From Bacteroidetes bacterium 4572_117 (GTDB taxonomy: Bacteria > Bacteroidota > Bacteroidia > Bacteroidales > NBLH01), in NCBI GenBank assembly GCA_002084525.1, contig NBLH01000004.1:1-34221 (forward strand): 34,221 nt of DNA, written 5' to 3'. The first letter of the stretch is position 1; the number at the start of each line of letters is the position of its first letter. The notes under the pieces were generated by a model. That model did no database searches and had not been told where the DNA came from. It saw nothing but the letters and a program-made list of their open reading frames with translations. A program made the translations under genes and the position numbers. Positions 17,416 to 26,811 of the stretch are shown here, piece after piece.

Positions 17416-17447
17416 CAAATTTATATATTTATAGCTAGAATAGTAAA
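17416..17447 (-). promoter_or_regulatory. Probable parA promoter
   Basis: On the minus strand TAAATTTG (17416-17423) matches the TAnnTTTG -7 box, with TTTA (17444-17447, three of four to TTTG) 20 bp upstream. The implied leader before the parA ATG is about 70 nt. Confidence 0.5.
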
Positions 17448-17546
17448 TTAATTACAAAGAAATATCAACCAAGGGAAAAACCACATAAGCACGATAATTA
17501 CCTTTAGCAAACCCAATTCTTTTGCAATTATGTAAAGCATTGCACT

Positions 17547-18176
17547 TTAAATGGCAATAAATAAGGTACTGATAATTATCCCAAGGCCAAAAATTGTTAC
17601 AAAAGAGCCGGTAATTTTATTAATCCACCAAAGTTTCCTGAAATTAATTTTTGCCCTAAAAATATTTACAAAGGTTGTCAAAAACAACCACCAACCAATA
17701 GCACCTGCAAAAACACCAACAATAGTAATTATTACACTTTTTCCGGATTCGACTTTATCGAGCCCCAAACTTGCAAATACAGCACCAAACACTACAATTA
17801 CAACCGGGTTGGTGATAGTAATTAAAAACCCGGAGATCAAATCACTTATATAAGTCCTTTTTTGTGTTTTTTGCCGCCTGTACTGTTTTGCGGGATTGGA
17901 CAAATAAATCCTAATCCCTAAAACAACAACAATAATACCACCAATAATACGAATCATTACTTGGTTGGCATCAAGAAAATCGGCAATAACGCTTACACCA
18001 AAACCAGCAATTATTGCATACATTATATCAGCCAGTGCAGAAGCAAACCCTGTTACCAATCCTGAAAAAACACCTCTGTTAATCGTCCTTTGAATACATA
18101 ATACCCCAAGGGGACCAACCGGTGCAGTAACAGCTATCCCAACAATAATTCCCTTAGTTATGTATTCTATTATCAA
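17547..18176 (-). CDS. LysE/RhtB-family amino-acid exporter
   Basis: This is a 209-residue inner-membrane protein with about six hydrophobic helices. The N-terminal AVTAPVGPLGVLCIQRTINRG segment is the LysE/RhtB signature (Pro-Val-Gly-Pro loop followed by a charged RG). Members export amino acids or related small molecules using the proton gradient. The second half carries an ITNPVVIVVF segment, the equivalent of the conserved NPK/NP motif. The substrate cannot be told from sequence. It lies 20 bp downstream of the DUF5606 gene, so the two may share a transcript, though their functions show no obvious link. Confidence 0.88.
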   Translation of the reverse strand: MIIEYITKGIIVGIAVTAPVGPLGVLCIQRTINRGVFSGLVTGFASALADIMYAIIAGFGVSVIADFLDANQVMIRIIGGIIVVVLGIRIYLSNPAKQYRRQKTQKRTYISDLISGFLITITNPVVIVVFGAVFASLGLDKVESGKSVIITIVGVFAGAIGWWLFLTTFVNIFRAKINFRKLWWINKITGSFVTIFGLGIIISTLFIAI

Positions 18177-18196
18177 TTTGTCGGCTTAATTATGAT

Positions 18197-18706
18197 TTAC
18201 TCTTTTTCAGGATTGTTTTTTGAGTCATTATTGTTTTCTTCTTCTTTTTCTTCTACTACTTCAATCTCATTAGATTTAAGATCTTCTTTTTCAGACGATT
18301 CAGTGTCTCCTTCAACATCATCTTCTAAATCGACCATATCTAAACCAACAAGGATGTTATACCAATTTATAACTTTTTTGATATCTGAAACATACACTCT
18401 TTCTCTATCATAATCCGGTAAAATCTCAATAAAAAATTTCTTTAAATCTTCTGAACCGGATTTATGATTAATGGTTTCTTTGCCATCTTCTTTTTCAAAA
18501 ATCTTTTTCAAAATTTCCTTCAAATGCACTTCCCCATCTTCTGTATAAATTGCTATATCATCTAATGTAGAAATTTTTGAAGTAGCAAAAGCCTGCATCC
18601 TTTTTTTGTCAATTAAAGATTCTACAACAAATCCTGACTTTGTTTGTTTAATGAGTTTAAACAGCCCACCATAACCACTTATTGACAATATTCCCTTTAA
18701 ATCCAT
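18197..18706 (-). CDS. DUF5606 domain protein
   Basis: This 169-residue cytoplasmic protein has no signal peptide. The N-terminal two thirds starts MDLKGILSISGYGGLFKLI, the typical opening of DUF5606, a Bacteroidota-restricted family of unknown function. A second conserved part (about 95-130) contains the ILPDYDRERVYVSDIKKV stretch. The C-terminal 40 residues are strongly acidic and low complexity (Glu, Asp, Asn, Ser), and are probably disordered. It lies between the J-domain protein upstream and the LysE exporter downstream. I can offer no biochemical role. Because the family is small and widely kept in the phylum, a basic cellular role is possible. Confidence 0.83.
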   Translation of the reverse strand: MDLKGILSISGYGGLFKLIKQTKSGFVVESLIDKKRMQAFATSKISTLDDIAIYTEDGEVHLKEILKKIFEKEDGKETINHKSGSEDLKKFFIEILPDYDRERVYVSDIKKVINWYNILVGLDMVDLEDDVEGDTESSEKEDLKSNEIEVVEEKEEENNNDSKNNPEKE

Positions 18707-18752
18707 TTTAATTATTTTACTTTAATACTATAGTTCCATTATTTTGTGGGCA

Positions 18753-18782
18753 CAAAAGTACAAAAAAACTACGTTTTTCAAT
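18753..18782 (-). promoter_or_regulatory. Probable promoter of the DUF5606 gene
   Basis: On the minus strand TACTTTTG (18753-18760) matches TAnnTTTG, and ATTG (18779-18782, three of four to TTTG) lies 18 bp upstream. The predicted transcript would have a leader of about 40 nt. Confidence 0.5.
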
Positions 18783-18810
18783 AAAATTAAACGAATAACA
18801 AAGCTATTTT

Positions 18811-19323
18811 TCATTTGTGAGTTTTTTTTATCAATTTATATGCGTCTAGTATATTTTGGAAGTTGCGCCTAGCCTCTTCCTTAAACTCATCGCCTAAATG
18901 TTCGACTTTATCGGGATGATATAATTTTGACAATCGCCTAAAAGATGATTTGAGCTCGTCAACACTTACGTTTTCATTTATCTGGAGTATTTTATATGCC
19001 GCTTTTAAACTCGGGTTATTCATTGCTATAACCGATTCATAATCTTTAAGTTCAATACCCATCAACTCTGCTATTTCAATTAAGCTTCGTTCAGTTTCGT
19101 TAAACTGTTTATTGTTTTTTTGTTGAGAAACAAAAAATCTAAATGCATGTAAACGAACACTATAGCTTTTTTTCTTATAGAACTCTAAAAAAGTTTTTGA
19201 ATTTATATTCTTTTTTTTAATCAAACCCATAATTGCAGAGCTTGCCAAAATAGCTGTCCCTCCAACTATTCCAAAAATTGTCCAGCCAATTGAATTGGTA
19301 CCCTTCTGATTGTTATTAGCCAT
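18811..19323 (-). CDS. Membrane-anchored J-domain (DjlA-like) co-chaperone
   Basis: This 170-residue protein has an N-terminal membrane helix (about 13-35), a middle helical segment (about 50-105) resembling a short TerB-like region, and a C-terminal J domain. The J domain starts AAYKILQINENVSVDELKSSF and contains the essential HPD tripeptide (136-138), so it should stimulate a DnaK ATPase. The order helix, TerB-like, J domain resembles DjlA, shortened. The J domain would face the cytoplasm and could recruit DnaK to the membrane. A TAATTTTG box (19358-19365) lies upstream on the minus strand. Target and partners are unknown. Confidence 0.85.
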   Translation of the reverse strand: MANNNQKGTNSIGWTIFGIVGGTAILASSAIMGLIKKKNINSKTFLEFYKKKSYSVRLHAFRFFVSQQKNNKQFNETERSLIEIAELMGIELKDYESVIAMNNPSLKAAYKILQINENVSVDELKSSFRRLSKLYHPDKVEHLGDEFKEEARRNFQNILDAYKLIKKTHK

Positions 19324-19512
19324 AAAGTTTAATTTTATATCATATCATATAAAATGACAAAATTAGTAAATTCATCAATAGATATGCTATTTTTTCATTA
19401 ATTTTGAAGTGGTATGGGGTTTGAGTAGTATAATTACTGTTACTAAACATATAAATAGTTAAATTGTTGTTAACTGGTAAGTTATAAATAAAATAAATTT
19501 AAAATAATAAAG

Positions 19513-20472
19513 ATGGATTTTTTTAAGCCGATGAATATCGAAAAAATAAAATGTTTGGTTATTGGTTCGGGCCCTGCCGGGTATACAGCAGCAATATATG
19601 CAGCAAGGGCAAACCTAAAACCGGTGATTATACAAGGAATGGAACCAGGTGGACAATTAACCACTACCACCGAAGTTGAAAACTTTCCAGGTTATCCTGA
19701 GGGAGTAACCGGCCCTGTATTAATGGAAGATATAAAAGCACAAGCAGAACGGTTTGAAACTGACATCAGGTGGGGAGAAGTAACAAAAGTTGATTTTTCA
19801 AAAAGACCTTATAGGGTAATTGTTGACGATGAACAACAAATTGATGCTGAAACAGTTATAATATCAACTGGTGCAACCGCAAAATATTTGGGCCTTGAAT
19901 CTGAAAACAAATATAAAGGTTTTGGTGTTTCGGCTTGCGCAACCTGCGATGGGTTTTTCTATAAAGGAAAAGATGTAGCTATTGTTGGGGGTGGCGACAC
20001 TGCCTGCGAAGAGGCAACCTACTTGGCCGGATTATGTAATAAGGTATACATGATTGTGAGAAAAGACTACCTTAGGGCATCAAAAGCTATGCAAAAAAGG
20101 GTTGAAAACACAAAAAACCTAGAAGTTTTATATGAGCATAACACCAAAGAAATTACAGGCGACAAGGTTGTAACAGGTATTACCCTTATAAAAAGGATGG
20201 GCGAAACCGACGAAAAAGAAGTTAAGCTGAAAATTGACGGGTTCTTTTTAGGGATAGGGCATAAACCAAATTCCGATATTTTTAAAGATTATTTAGATAT
20301 TGATGAAAACGGGTATATTAATACAGTACCGGGAACATCAAAAACAAATATTAAAGGGGTTTTTGCTTGTGGCGACGTGCAGGACACAACTTATAAACAA
20401 GCAGTAACTGCAGCTGGCTCAGGTTGTATGGCAGCCCTTGACGCTGAAAGGTTTTTAGGTGAACAAGAATAA
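19513..20472 (+). CDS. trxB: Thioredoxin-disulfide reductase
   Basis: This cytoplasmic flavoenzyme passes electrons from NADPH to thioredoxin. The 319-residue sequence has the FAD-binding GSGPAG (18-23), the redox-active CATC pair (Cys142 and Cys145), the NADPH-binding GGGDTACEEA (159-168), and the C-terminal FAD motif GVFACGDVQD. Length is normal. A later in-frame Met at residue 7 (19531) could be the true start, since homologues often begin shortly before the first beta strand. It is monocistronic: a minus-strand gene lies on each side, and a GC-rich hairpin follows 8 bp after the stop. A structured repeat lies between that hairpin and the next gene. Confidence 0.97.
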   Translation: MDFFKPMNIEKIKCLVIGSGPAGYTAAIYAARANLKPVIIQGMEPGGQLTTTTEVENFPGYPEGVTGPVLMEDIKAQAERFETDIRWGEVTKVDFSKRPYRVIVDDEQQIDAETVIISTGATAKYLGLESENKYKGFGVSACATCDGFFYKGKDVAIVGGGDTACEEATYLAGLCNKVYMIVRKDYLRASKAMQKRVENTKNLEVLYEHNTKEITGDKVVTGITLIKRMGETDEKEVKLKIDGFFLGIGHKPNSDIFKDYLDIDENGYINTVPGTSKTNIKGVFACGDVQDTTYKQAVTAAGSGCMAALDAERFLGEQE

Positions 20473-20479
20473 TTTTATG

Positions 20480-20505
20480 GGACAGGCTTCAATTAAAGCC
20501 TGTCC
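20480..20505 (+). terminator. Stem-loop after trxB
   Basis: GGACAGGCTT (20480-20489) pairs perfectly with AAGCCTGTCC (20496-20505) around a 6-nt loop, starting 8 bp after the trxB stop. No strong T tract follows on the plus strand, so it may act as a weak terminator or a 3'-end stabiliser. Confidence 0.55.
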
Positions 20506-20590
20506 TAAAACGTTTATAGGATTACCATACCTAGCAAACTAAGAAAGCCTATCCTGCCAATGAGCGTATGAAGCTTTAGTTAGATGGAAC

Positions 20591-20695
20591 TAAGCACTAA
20601 ATGCTATTTAATGTTCTTACGCACTGGTGCAAATATCTTACAATATGCAAGTTGTGTAAAAGTAAATATCCAATTAATTTTGTCTGGGTACTTAA
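20591..20695. repeat. Structured intergenic repeat, copy 1
   Basis: This stretch is closely similar to 31411-31540 in the same orientation. Shared blocks include CTATTTAATGTT, CAATATGCAAGTTG, GTAAAAGTAAATAT and ATTAATTTTG. It contains internal inverted repeats: GCACTGGTGC (20621-20630) and TTACGCA with TGTGTAA. It lacks the roughly 24-bp GC-rich insert found in copy 2. It lies between convergent genes and overlaps no reading frame. Confidence 0.8.
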
Positions 20696-20703
20696 TTAAT
20701 AGG

Positions 20704-22824
20704 TTACAACATCCTATCCTTAAGTTTCTTCACTATTTCATTCGCTTTGTTGCTTGCTAGTTTTAGTTCCCTTTCTTTTTCTACAATGTCGGTCATATCA
20801 AAAACCAAGCATATAATTTTAGAGAACTTTTCATCTTCATCATACGAAGGCGTAAAAGTTTCGTAAAACCATTTTTCTTGCTGCCCGAAAAAATATTGGT
20901 TTAATTTTTTTAGCACACGTCCAGACAAAAGCTCAGACATAAAATTCTGAAATTCAGGATTTTGAACCTTGTCATCTTGCATAAAATCTTCAAGTCTCCG
21001 TCCTTTTAATTCATTAAAATTTATTCTTGCCATTTGCAAATACTGGTCATTTGCTTCAATAATTTCACCGTTAAACGAAAGGGAATAGGTCCCTAATGAA
21101 TTATCAACAGCTGCCTTAACGTTATTGTATTTTGTTTTTACTTCTTTAAAATCGTTTCCAATATTTTTATTTGTTTCTTTCAAACGTGCAATTTCACCTT
21201 TATTGTTATCAATCAAGTTCAAATATTCTTTGTTAAGTTTTTCCTCTTTAATTTTGGACCTGGACATTGTTTTTTGCATTTCTTCAATCCGTTTCCTTGA
21301 TTCTTCTTCCTGCTTTGTTAAACGACCTGATTTTTCATTAGACTCTTGTAGGAGTTTTGCGGTATGGATATTAATTTTCGCACTCGAAATAGTTGCAGCA
21401 ATACTTTCCCCAATTTTCTCGACAAATTCAATCTGATATGGTTGAATGTCATTAAAAGAAGCCAATTCAACTACACCATAAACTTCTTCGTTAAGCTTTA
21501 AGGGGACAATTAGCAGGCTTTTTGGGTTATCTTGCCCTAAGCCTGAGGTAACATGGATATAATCTTTCGGTATATCGTTCATGAAAATTGTTTCATTTTC
21601 AAGCACACATTGGCCAACAAGGTTTTCACCTAAATCAATCCGTTTCTGTACATATTTCCTTCTATCATAGGCATAAAATGCCACAAGTTCCAGATATTCA
21701 TCATTTTTATTATCATCATTAATAATAAACAAACCACCTAAGCTTGCATCAAGATACCTTACAAGTTTTGTTAAAATCTGGTTTGTTAACTCTTCCAAAT
21801 CTTCTTTACTTTCTCGTAACAATACCCCAAATTCTGCCAATCCCTGCGATGCCCAACTTCGTTGATAGTTTTCAGTGCGCCTTACTTCTGAATCTTCTGA
21901 TGCTTTTTTAAGATTTTCGCGCATCAAAATCAATGAGTTCCCTAGCTCATCTTCTTCGCTTAATGGGGTAAATTTACTTTCATAATTTTTATTACCAATC
22001 TCGTGCGAGAACTGAGAGATTTTCCTTAATCCTTGAATTAAATCATTTAAGGCTTTTCCCATTTCGCCAATTTCATCAGAACCTGAAACTTTAAGTTCAT
22101 TTGGTATACGCCCCTCGCTCATTAATATTATATTTTTCTTGATTTTGTTTATCGGTACAATTAAAGCACGTGTTATTGTAAAAGCGACAATTAATATCAC
22201 AAAAAGCAATATTGTTGCAGACCATTGTATAATATTTTCAAAATCATTAAATGATTTATCCATTTTCAATATTGAACTATCAGTGGCTGAATCGAAACTA
22301 GCCGACAATATTGAGAGTTTAGATAAAATACGGTCTGTTAAAACCATTACCACTTGCCCTTCTTCAATATTTGAGCTCCCATATAATTTAGCAATGGGGC
22401 TATTGTAGTCTTCTGGCGAGCTAAGCTTACCCATTATTTTTTTATGTTCACGAAAAAGATTAATTGCTGTTAATTTTATGGTATCATACTCAGCTTTGTT
22501 TTTAGTTGTCCAATTATTCGATAAAGAGTCAAGCCTTTTACCTATTCTTTCATAGTCGGTATCGTGTAAATTTATTAACTGTTTTTTATACTTGGTATCT
22601 TTTCGTTCAGCAACCCAATTAACAATTAACATTTTAGAATTAGTTATTAACAAAGCCATATCATTAACTGCATTAGCTGATGGCAAATTAATTTTACTAA
22701 TTTCGTGATTTAGGTCGGTATTCTTCTGCAAAGTTCTGAATGTAAACACATTAGTAATTAAAACAAAAACCAATAATACACCAAATCCTATACTTATTTT
22801 ATTCGCAATTGTTAAGCGGAGCAT
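20704..22824 (-). CDS. Membrane sensor: 4-helix bundle, HAMP, GAF, coiled coil, PAS; no output domain
   Basis: This 706-residue membrane signal protein has TM1 at about 12-28, a periplasmic four-helix-bundle domain (29-200) like MCP ligand-binding domains, TM2 at about 201-218 and a HAMP domain at 219-272. A GAF domain (about 345-485), a long charged coiled coil (485-570) and a PAS domain (572-686) follow, then a short helix to the end. There is no histidine-kinase core, GGDEF, EAL, cyclase or methyl-accepting signalling tip. Output must therefore come from a partner protein, or the protein is a scaffold. Similar GAF/PAS proteins without effectors occur in Bacteroidota. No kinase or regulator gene is adjacent. 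A TACATTTG box lies at 22918-22925 on the minus strand. Confidence 0.82.
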   Translation of the reverse strand: MLRLTIANKISIGFGVLLVFVLITNVFTFRTLQKNTDLNHEISKINLPSANAVNDMALLITNSKMLIVNWVAERKDTKYKKQLINLHDTDYERIGKRLDSLSNNWTTKNKAEYDTIKLTAINLFREHKKIMGKLSSPEDYNSPIAKLYGSSNIEEGQVVMVLTDRILSKLSILSASFDSATDSSILKMDKSFNDFENIIQWSATILLFVILIVAFTITRALIVPINKIKKNIILMSEGRIPNELKVSGSDEIGEMGKALNDLIQGLRKISQFSHEIGNKNYESKFTPLSEEDELGNSLILMRENLKKASEDSEVRRTENYQRSWASQGLAEFGVLLRESKEDLEELTNQILTKLVRYLDASLGGLFIINDDNKNDEYLELVAFYAYDRRKYVQKRIDLGENLVGQCVLENETIFMNDIPKDYIHVTSGLGQDNPKSLLIVPLKLNEEVYGVVELASFNDIQPYQIEFVEKIGESIAATISSAKINIHTAKLLQESNEKSGRLTKQEEESRKRIEEMQKTMSRSKIKEEKLNKEYLNLIDNNKGEIARLKETNKNIGNDFKEVKTKYNNVKAAVDNSLGTYSLSFNGEIIEANDQYLQMARINFNELKGRRLEDFMQDDKVQNPEFQNFMSELLSGRVLKKLNQYFFGQQEKWFYETFTPSYDEDEKFSKIICLVFDMTDIVEKERELKLASNKANEIVKKLKDRML

Positions 22825-23054
22825 AATTTATATTATAATTAATTAAACAGAAAAACAATCATTTATTTTAGTGAACATCCTATTAATAAACAAATTACAT
22901 AAGTATTCAATAAATATCAAATGTAAGAATTAATTCTAGTTTGGAAAAATATATACAACAAATAAGCCAATTTGTATTTAAAAATTTTTTTGCTTCGTTT
23001 GAAATTGCGTTATTTGTATAATTAAGAAATTACTAACAGACTAATTATTAAATT

Positions 23055-24449
23055 ATGACAGAACAAATACAAAATTCATTACGGGAGTCAAAAACAGCAA
23101 GATGGCTTGCTTTACTTTTTGTTTCTTTAACCCTTGTGGCAGGATATTATTTTGCTGATGTAATGTCGCCACTTAAATCAATGTTAACTGAGAATGCCAA
23201 ATATGCTTGGGATGGCAACGAATATGGCTTTTTTACAGGGGCTTATTCTTGGCTTGTGGTACTTGGATTTCTAATAGTTGGCGGAATTATACTTGATAAA
23301 AGTGGGATAAGGTTTACCGGAATTATTTTTTCTGTTATCATGATTATTGGTGCAAGCCTTATGTACTATGCGTTAACAGATGTTTTTTTAAATGGTGGGT
23401 TTGGATATGATTTTTTAGATTCGTTTATGAAAGATTTCAACCCCTCGGTAAAACTGGCTGCTGTTGGTTATGCAATTTTTGGCTTAGGTATCGAGATATT
23501 AGGTGTAACTGGTTCACGTATTGTTGTGAAATGGTTTAAAGGGAAAGAAATGGCTTTTGCGATGGCATTGCAGGTGGCTTTTGGTAGGTTAGGTATGCTT
23601 TGGGTATTTTGGCAAGCACCGCGCCTGGCTGGTGCCGAAGAAATAGTAACAAGGCCCGTTGCCCTTGGTTTAGTAATTGTAGTTATTGGCCTTTTAACAT
23701 ATTTGGTATACTCTGTAATGGATTTTAAATTGGATAAACAAGAGAATATTGATTTGTCTGATGAAGAAGAAGAATTTAAATTTTCTGATATAGCAAAAAT
23801 ACTTACAAACAAGGCATTTTGGTACATCGCACTACTTTGTGTTTTATTTTATTCAGCTGTTTTTCCGTTTTTGAAGTACGCACCTGATTTAATGGTACAT
23901 AAGTTTTTCGAACCAAAAGGAACTGCCGGTGATATTCCTGCTTTGTTGCCTTTTGGAACTATGATACTTACACCTATTGTGGGTTTATTTTTGGATTATA
24001 AAGGTAAAAGTGCAAGTATAATGATTTTAGGTTCATTGTTGCTTATTCTTGTTCATTTAGGTTTTGCTTTCGGGCCTGCTAATGTGTATTTTGCTATTGC
24101 TTTAATGATAATTTTGGGTGTATCGTTTTCATTCGTTCCCGGTGCAATGTGGCCGGCTGTCCCTAGTATCGTTAAAGAACAATATCTGGGCACTGCATAT
24201 TCTTTGATATTCTGGATACAAAACTGGGGCTTAATGGGTTATCCTATGATAATTGGCTGGGCTTTAGAGGAATACAATCCGGGAATAACTGAGCAATTAC
24301 AAAACGGTGCCGATGTGCATTACGATTACACTGTACCGATGATGATTTTTGCAATTACCGGTTTCTTAGGGTTACTTTTCGCTTTTCTATTGAAATCTGA
24401 AGATAAAAAGAAAGGTTACGGATTAGAACTTCCAAATAAAGCAAGCTAA
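23055..24449 (+). CDS. MFS transporter
   Basis: This 464-residue inner-membrane protein has about 12 hydrophobic segments in two halves. A charged cytoplasmic loop in the middle (about 228-247, DKQENIDLSDEEEEFKF) is typical of the major facilitator superfamily. The GG(I)ILDKSGIRF stretch after the second or third helix corresponds to the MFS loop 2-3 motif, and a similar LFLDYKGKS appears in the second half. I cannot assign a substrate. Homologues in Bacteroidota are annotated simply as MFS transporters. It stands alone between convergent or divergent minus-strand genes, so the context gives no pathway clue. Confidence 0.85.
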   Translation: MTEQIQNSLRESKTARWLALLFVSLTLVAGYYFADVMSPLKSMLTENAKYAWDGNEYGFFTGAYSWLVVLGFLIVGGIILDKSGIRFTGIIFSVIMIIGASLMYYALTDVFLNGGFGYDFLDSFMKDFNPSVKLAAVGYAIFGLGIEILGVTGSRIVVKWFKGKEMAFAMALQVAFGRLGMLWVFWQAPRLAGAEEIVTRPVALGLVIVVIGLLTYLVYSVMDFKLDKQENIDLSDEEEEFKFSDIAKILTNKAFWYIALLCVLFYSAVFPFLKYAPDLMVHKFFEPKGTAGDIPALLPFGTMILTPIVGLFLDYKGKSASIMILGSLLLILVHLGFAFGPANVYFAIALMIILGVSFSFVPGAMWPAVPSIVKEQYLGTAYSLIFWIQNWGLMGYPMIIGWALEEYNPGITEQLQNGADVHYDYTVPMMIFAITGFLGLLFAFLLKSEDKKKGYGLELPNKAS

Positions 24450-24516
24450 TCTACACAGATTACTTGTTTAAATTTTAGGTTGACTATTCCGGATTGATGG
24501 TTTTAGACTAATTAGA

Positions 24517-24662
24517 GTTTGTCCATAAAATCACGATATTTATCTTACGCCCATTCAGGGTTTTTGTAATATGCTGATTCACAACCCTGTGCTACGCACA
24601 GGGCTAATGCTTAACGCCCACTTTGGGGCTTATATGAAAAAATACCGACATTATGGGCAAAC
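24517..24662. repeat. Palindromic intergenic element (MITE-like), 146 bp
   Basis: The ends are imperfect inverted repeats: GTTTGTCCATAA (24517-24528) against TTATGGGCAAAC (24651-24662), with further similarity inward. The centre has a perfect 8-bp stem, CCCTGTGC/GCACAGGG (24585-24592 with 24596-24603), with a 3-nt loop. CAGGGTT (24557-24563) can alternatively pair with AACCCTG (24583-24589). No reading frame is present. The form suits a non-autonomous mobile element or a repetitive palindrome, and it lies in the gap between the converging MFS and comEC genes, where it could end both transcripts. Confidence 0.6.
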
Positions 24663-24705
24663 ACTAATTAATGCCTAGTGAGCTACTAATGATCAATGGC
24701 AAATT

Positions 24706-26811
24706 TTAGAATTCTTTTATATATGCCCCCAATTCTTTTACATTATAAACATTTATACCTAGGTCTGCACAATCCCTCAAAATAGTTTTTTCCTGCCAAT
24801 AAGGGATAGTTGCATCCATGACCAGGGTTTCAAATATAAATAATTCATTTAACCGATCTACATTTGAACTAAAGCCTTTTGACAATACTACAATATCTGT
24901 TTTTAATTTTGATGTGCTCGCCATTTTATTAAGGTCTCCATCATTTAATAAAACAGCACGAAAACCATTATAAGCCAAATACTTTTTTTTGATGTACAAC
25001 CCTATAAGAGCTTGATTATCTGCCTGACTACCAACAGATTGCACAATCATCGTGTCTTTTATAAATTTATTTGTCAGAAAATTATCCAATAGGTAACCTG
25101 TGTGTTTTTTGTTTTCAGAAAAACTACTATCTGTGAATATCGTAAAATTTTTATCGTGTTTAAAACCAATAACCGGGGTCGATTTTGAATTAAAAACAAT
25201 GAACATTGTTTGCCCGTATGCGTTTATTTGTCGATAATTTTTTGAGCTTGCAAATAATAAAAATAGGGCAAGTGAATAAAAAACATATTTTTTGTTATTG
25301 TTTATCATATAAAAAGCAATTGCCAGCATAATTAAATACAGTGCAATTGACTCATAAGCTGAAAAGCTAATTTGATTTATTGATGAAACAGGCAAGTTTT
25401 CAATTTGCAAAGTTGAATAATTAAGTGCTGCTATTGTGGATTTTAGGGCGTATGCAATAATATCAGAAATAAATGGCAAAAAATTAAAAACAAGCAAGGC
25501 AATAGCCAAAACAATAATCATGTAAGCCGCAGGTATGGCAACCAAATTGGTTATAAAAAAATATGAGGGAAATTTGTGAAAGTAGTAAATACTTATGGGA
25601 AAAGTACCAATTTGTGCCGCAATTGATACTGCTGTTAATGCCCAAATTTTGTCAAGTATTACATTTTGTGGGTTTAGTAAGCGATAAATTTTAGGCTGGA
25701 AATAAATAATTGCCAGCACTGCAAGATATGATAATTGAAACCCCACATGCAAAATTGCCAAAGGTTTGAAAAGCAAAATTAAAAAAGCAGATACTGCAAT
25801 TGAATTATAAACGCTTGGCCGCCTACCTGAAGCATTGCCAACGATAATAAACGAAAGCATTATCGAAGCCCTTGTTACTGAAGGAGAAAGACCTGTTATT
25901 AATGCAAACAACCAAATAAAAACAATTAGTATAACAGCTTTGCTTGCTTTCACGAGTGTATTTTTGCGCATAAAAAACAACATGCTATTTAGCAAAAGAT
26001 AAATAATACCAACATGTAAGCCCGAAACAGCCAAAATATGCATTGCTCCCGAAGTTGAATAAGTTCGCATAATTTCTGGGCTTAAATAATCTTTTACGCC
26101 TAAAGTTAGTGCGGCTAAAATTGCAAATTCATCTCCAGTAATATTTTTCGATTTATATATTTCAAGTAGTTTTTCCCTTAGCTTGTATGCTGTTGCATAA
26201 ATAATGTTTCCTTGTGTTTTTGCGACCAATTTCCAGTTGCCAGTGTTTAAATAAGTTTGATAATGAATGTTTTTATTTGCCAAATATTCTTTATAGTCGA
26301 ACTCATTTGGATTACCGGAATTTTTAATGGCCTTAAAGTCTGCATTAAAGGTAATTAAATCGCCATACTTTAGTAATGCAGATAAGCTATCCCTTTTAGC
26401 ATATACAATAACTTTTTCATTACTGGCAACCCACACTGTATCAGATAGGTAGTTTTCAATTTCCAATATTAATCTGATTGATTTTTTTGTCTCTTTTATT
26501 GGTTCAATCAGCTTTGCAGTGAATTTATTGGCAGAAGAAAAGTTGTTGTTGGTTTTGTTTTGGATGCTTACAGTCATTGCACCGGCTAAAAACAATGAAA
26601 GGGATATTAAAAAACCCATTACCCATCTTTTATGATAGTTGGTTTTTTTATTGTAATAATATCCGTAAAGAATGGTAGAGGCAACAACTAAAATTAAGCC
26701 AGCGTACAAGTATTGATAAGGAAAAGGGAACTTGATTTTATAGATAATGCCAATTATAAATGGTACAATCAACCTAAAAAACGGTATTTTCCTTATTTCA
26801 TTAATAAACAT
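24706..26811 (-). CDS. comEC: ComEC/Rec2-family DNA-uptake channel protein
   Basis: This 701-residue inner-membrane protein is related to the competence channel that takes single-stranded DNA into the cytoplasm. An N-terminal DUF4131-type region with three hydrophobic helices and an OB-like segment (about 1-190) precedes the competence domain, whose core motif TSGAMHILAVSGLHVG lies at about 255-270. GLSPSVTRASIM and HVGFQLSYLAVLAIIYF follow. The C-terminal 170 residues are soluble and sit where many ComEC proteins carry a metallo-beta-lactamase nuclease domain, but I see no HxHxDH metal motif. This shorter form is common in Bacteroidota. Whether the organism is naturally competent cannot be judged from one gene. 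Confidence 0.9.
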   Translation of the reverse strand: MFINEIRKIPFFRLIVPFIIGIIYKIKFPFPYQYLYAGLILVVASTILYGYYYNKKTNYHKRWVMGFLISLSLFLAGAMTVSIQNKTNNNFSSANKFTAKLIEPIKETKKSIRLILEIENYLSDTVWVASNEKVIVYAKRDSLSALLKYGDLITFNADFKAIKNSGNPNEFDYKEYLANKNIHYQTYLNTGNWKLVAKTQGNIIYATAYKLREKLLEIYKSKNITGDEFAILAALTLGVKDYLSPEIMRTYSTSGAMHILAVSGLHVGIIYLLLNSMLFFMRKNTLVKASKAVILIVFIWLFALITGLSPSVTRASIMLSFIIVGNASGRRPSVYNSIAVSAFLILLFKPLAILHVGFQLSYLAVLAIIYFQPKIYRLLNPQNVILDKIWALTAVSIAAQIGTFPISIYYFHKFPSYFFITNLVAIPAAYMIIVLAIALLVFNFLPFISDIIAYALKSTIAALNYSTLQIENLPVSSINQISFSAYESIALYLIMLAIAFYMINNNKKYVFYSLALFLLFASSKNYRQINAYGQTMFIVFNSKSTPVIGFKHDKNFTIFTDSSFSENKKHTGYLLDNFLTNKFIKDTMIVQSVGSQADNQALIGLYIKKKYLAYNGFRAVLLNDGDLNKMASTSKLKTDIVVLSKGFSSNVDRLNELFIFETLVMDATIPYWQEKTILRDCADLGINVYNVKELGAYIKEF

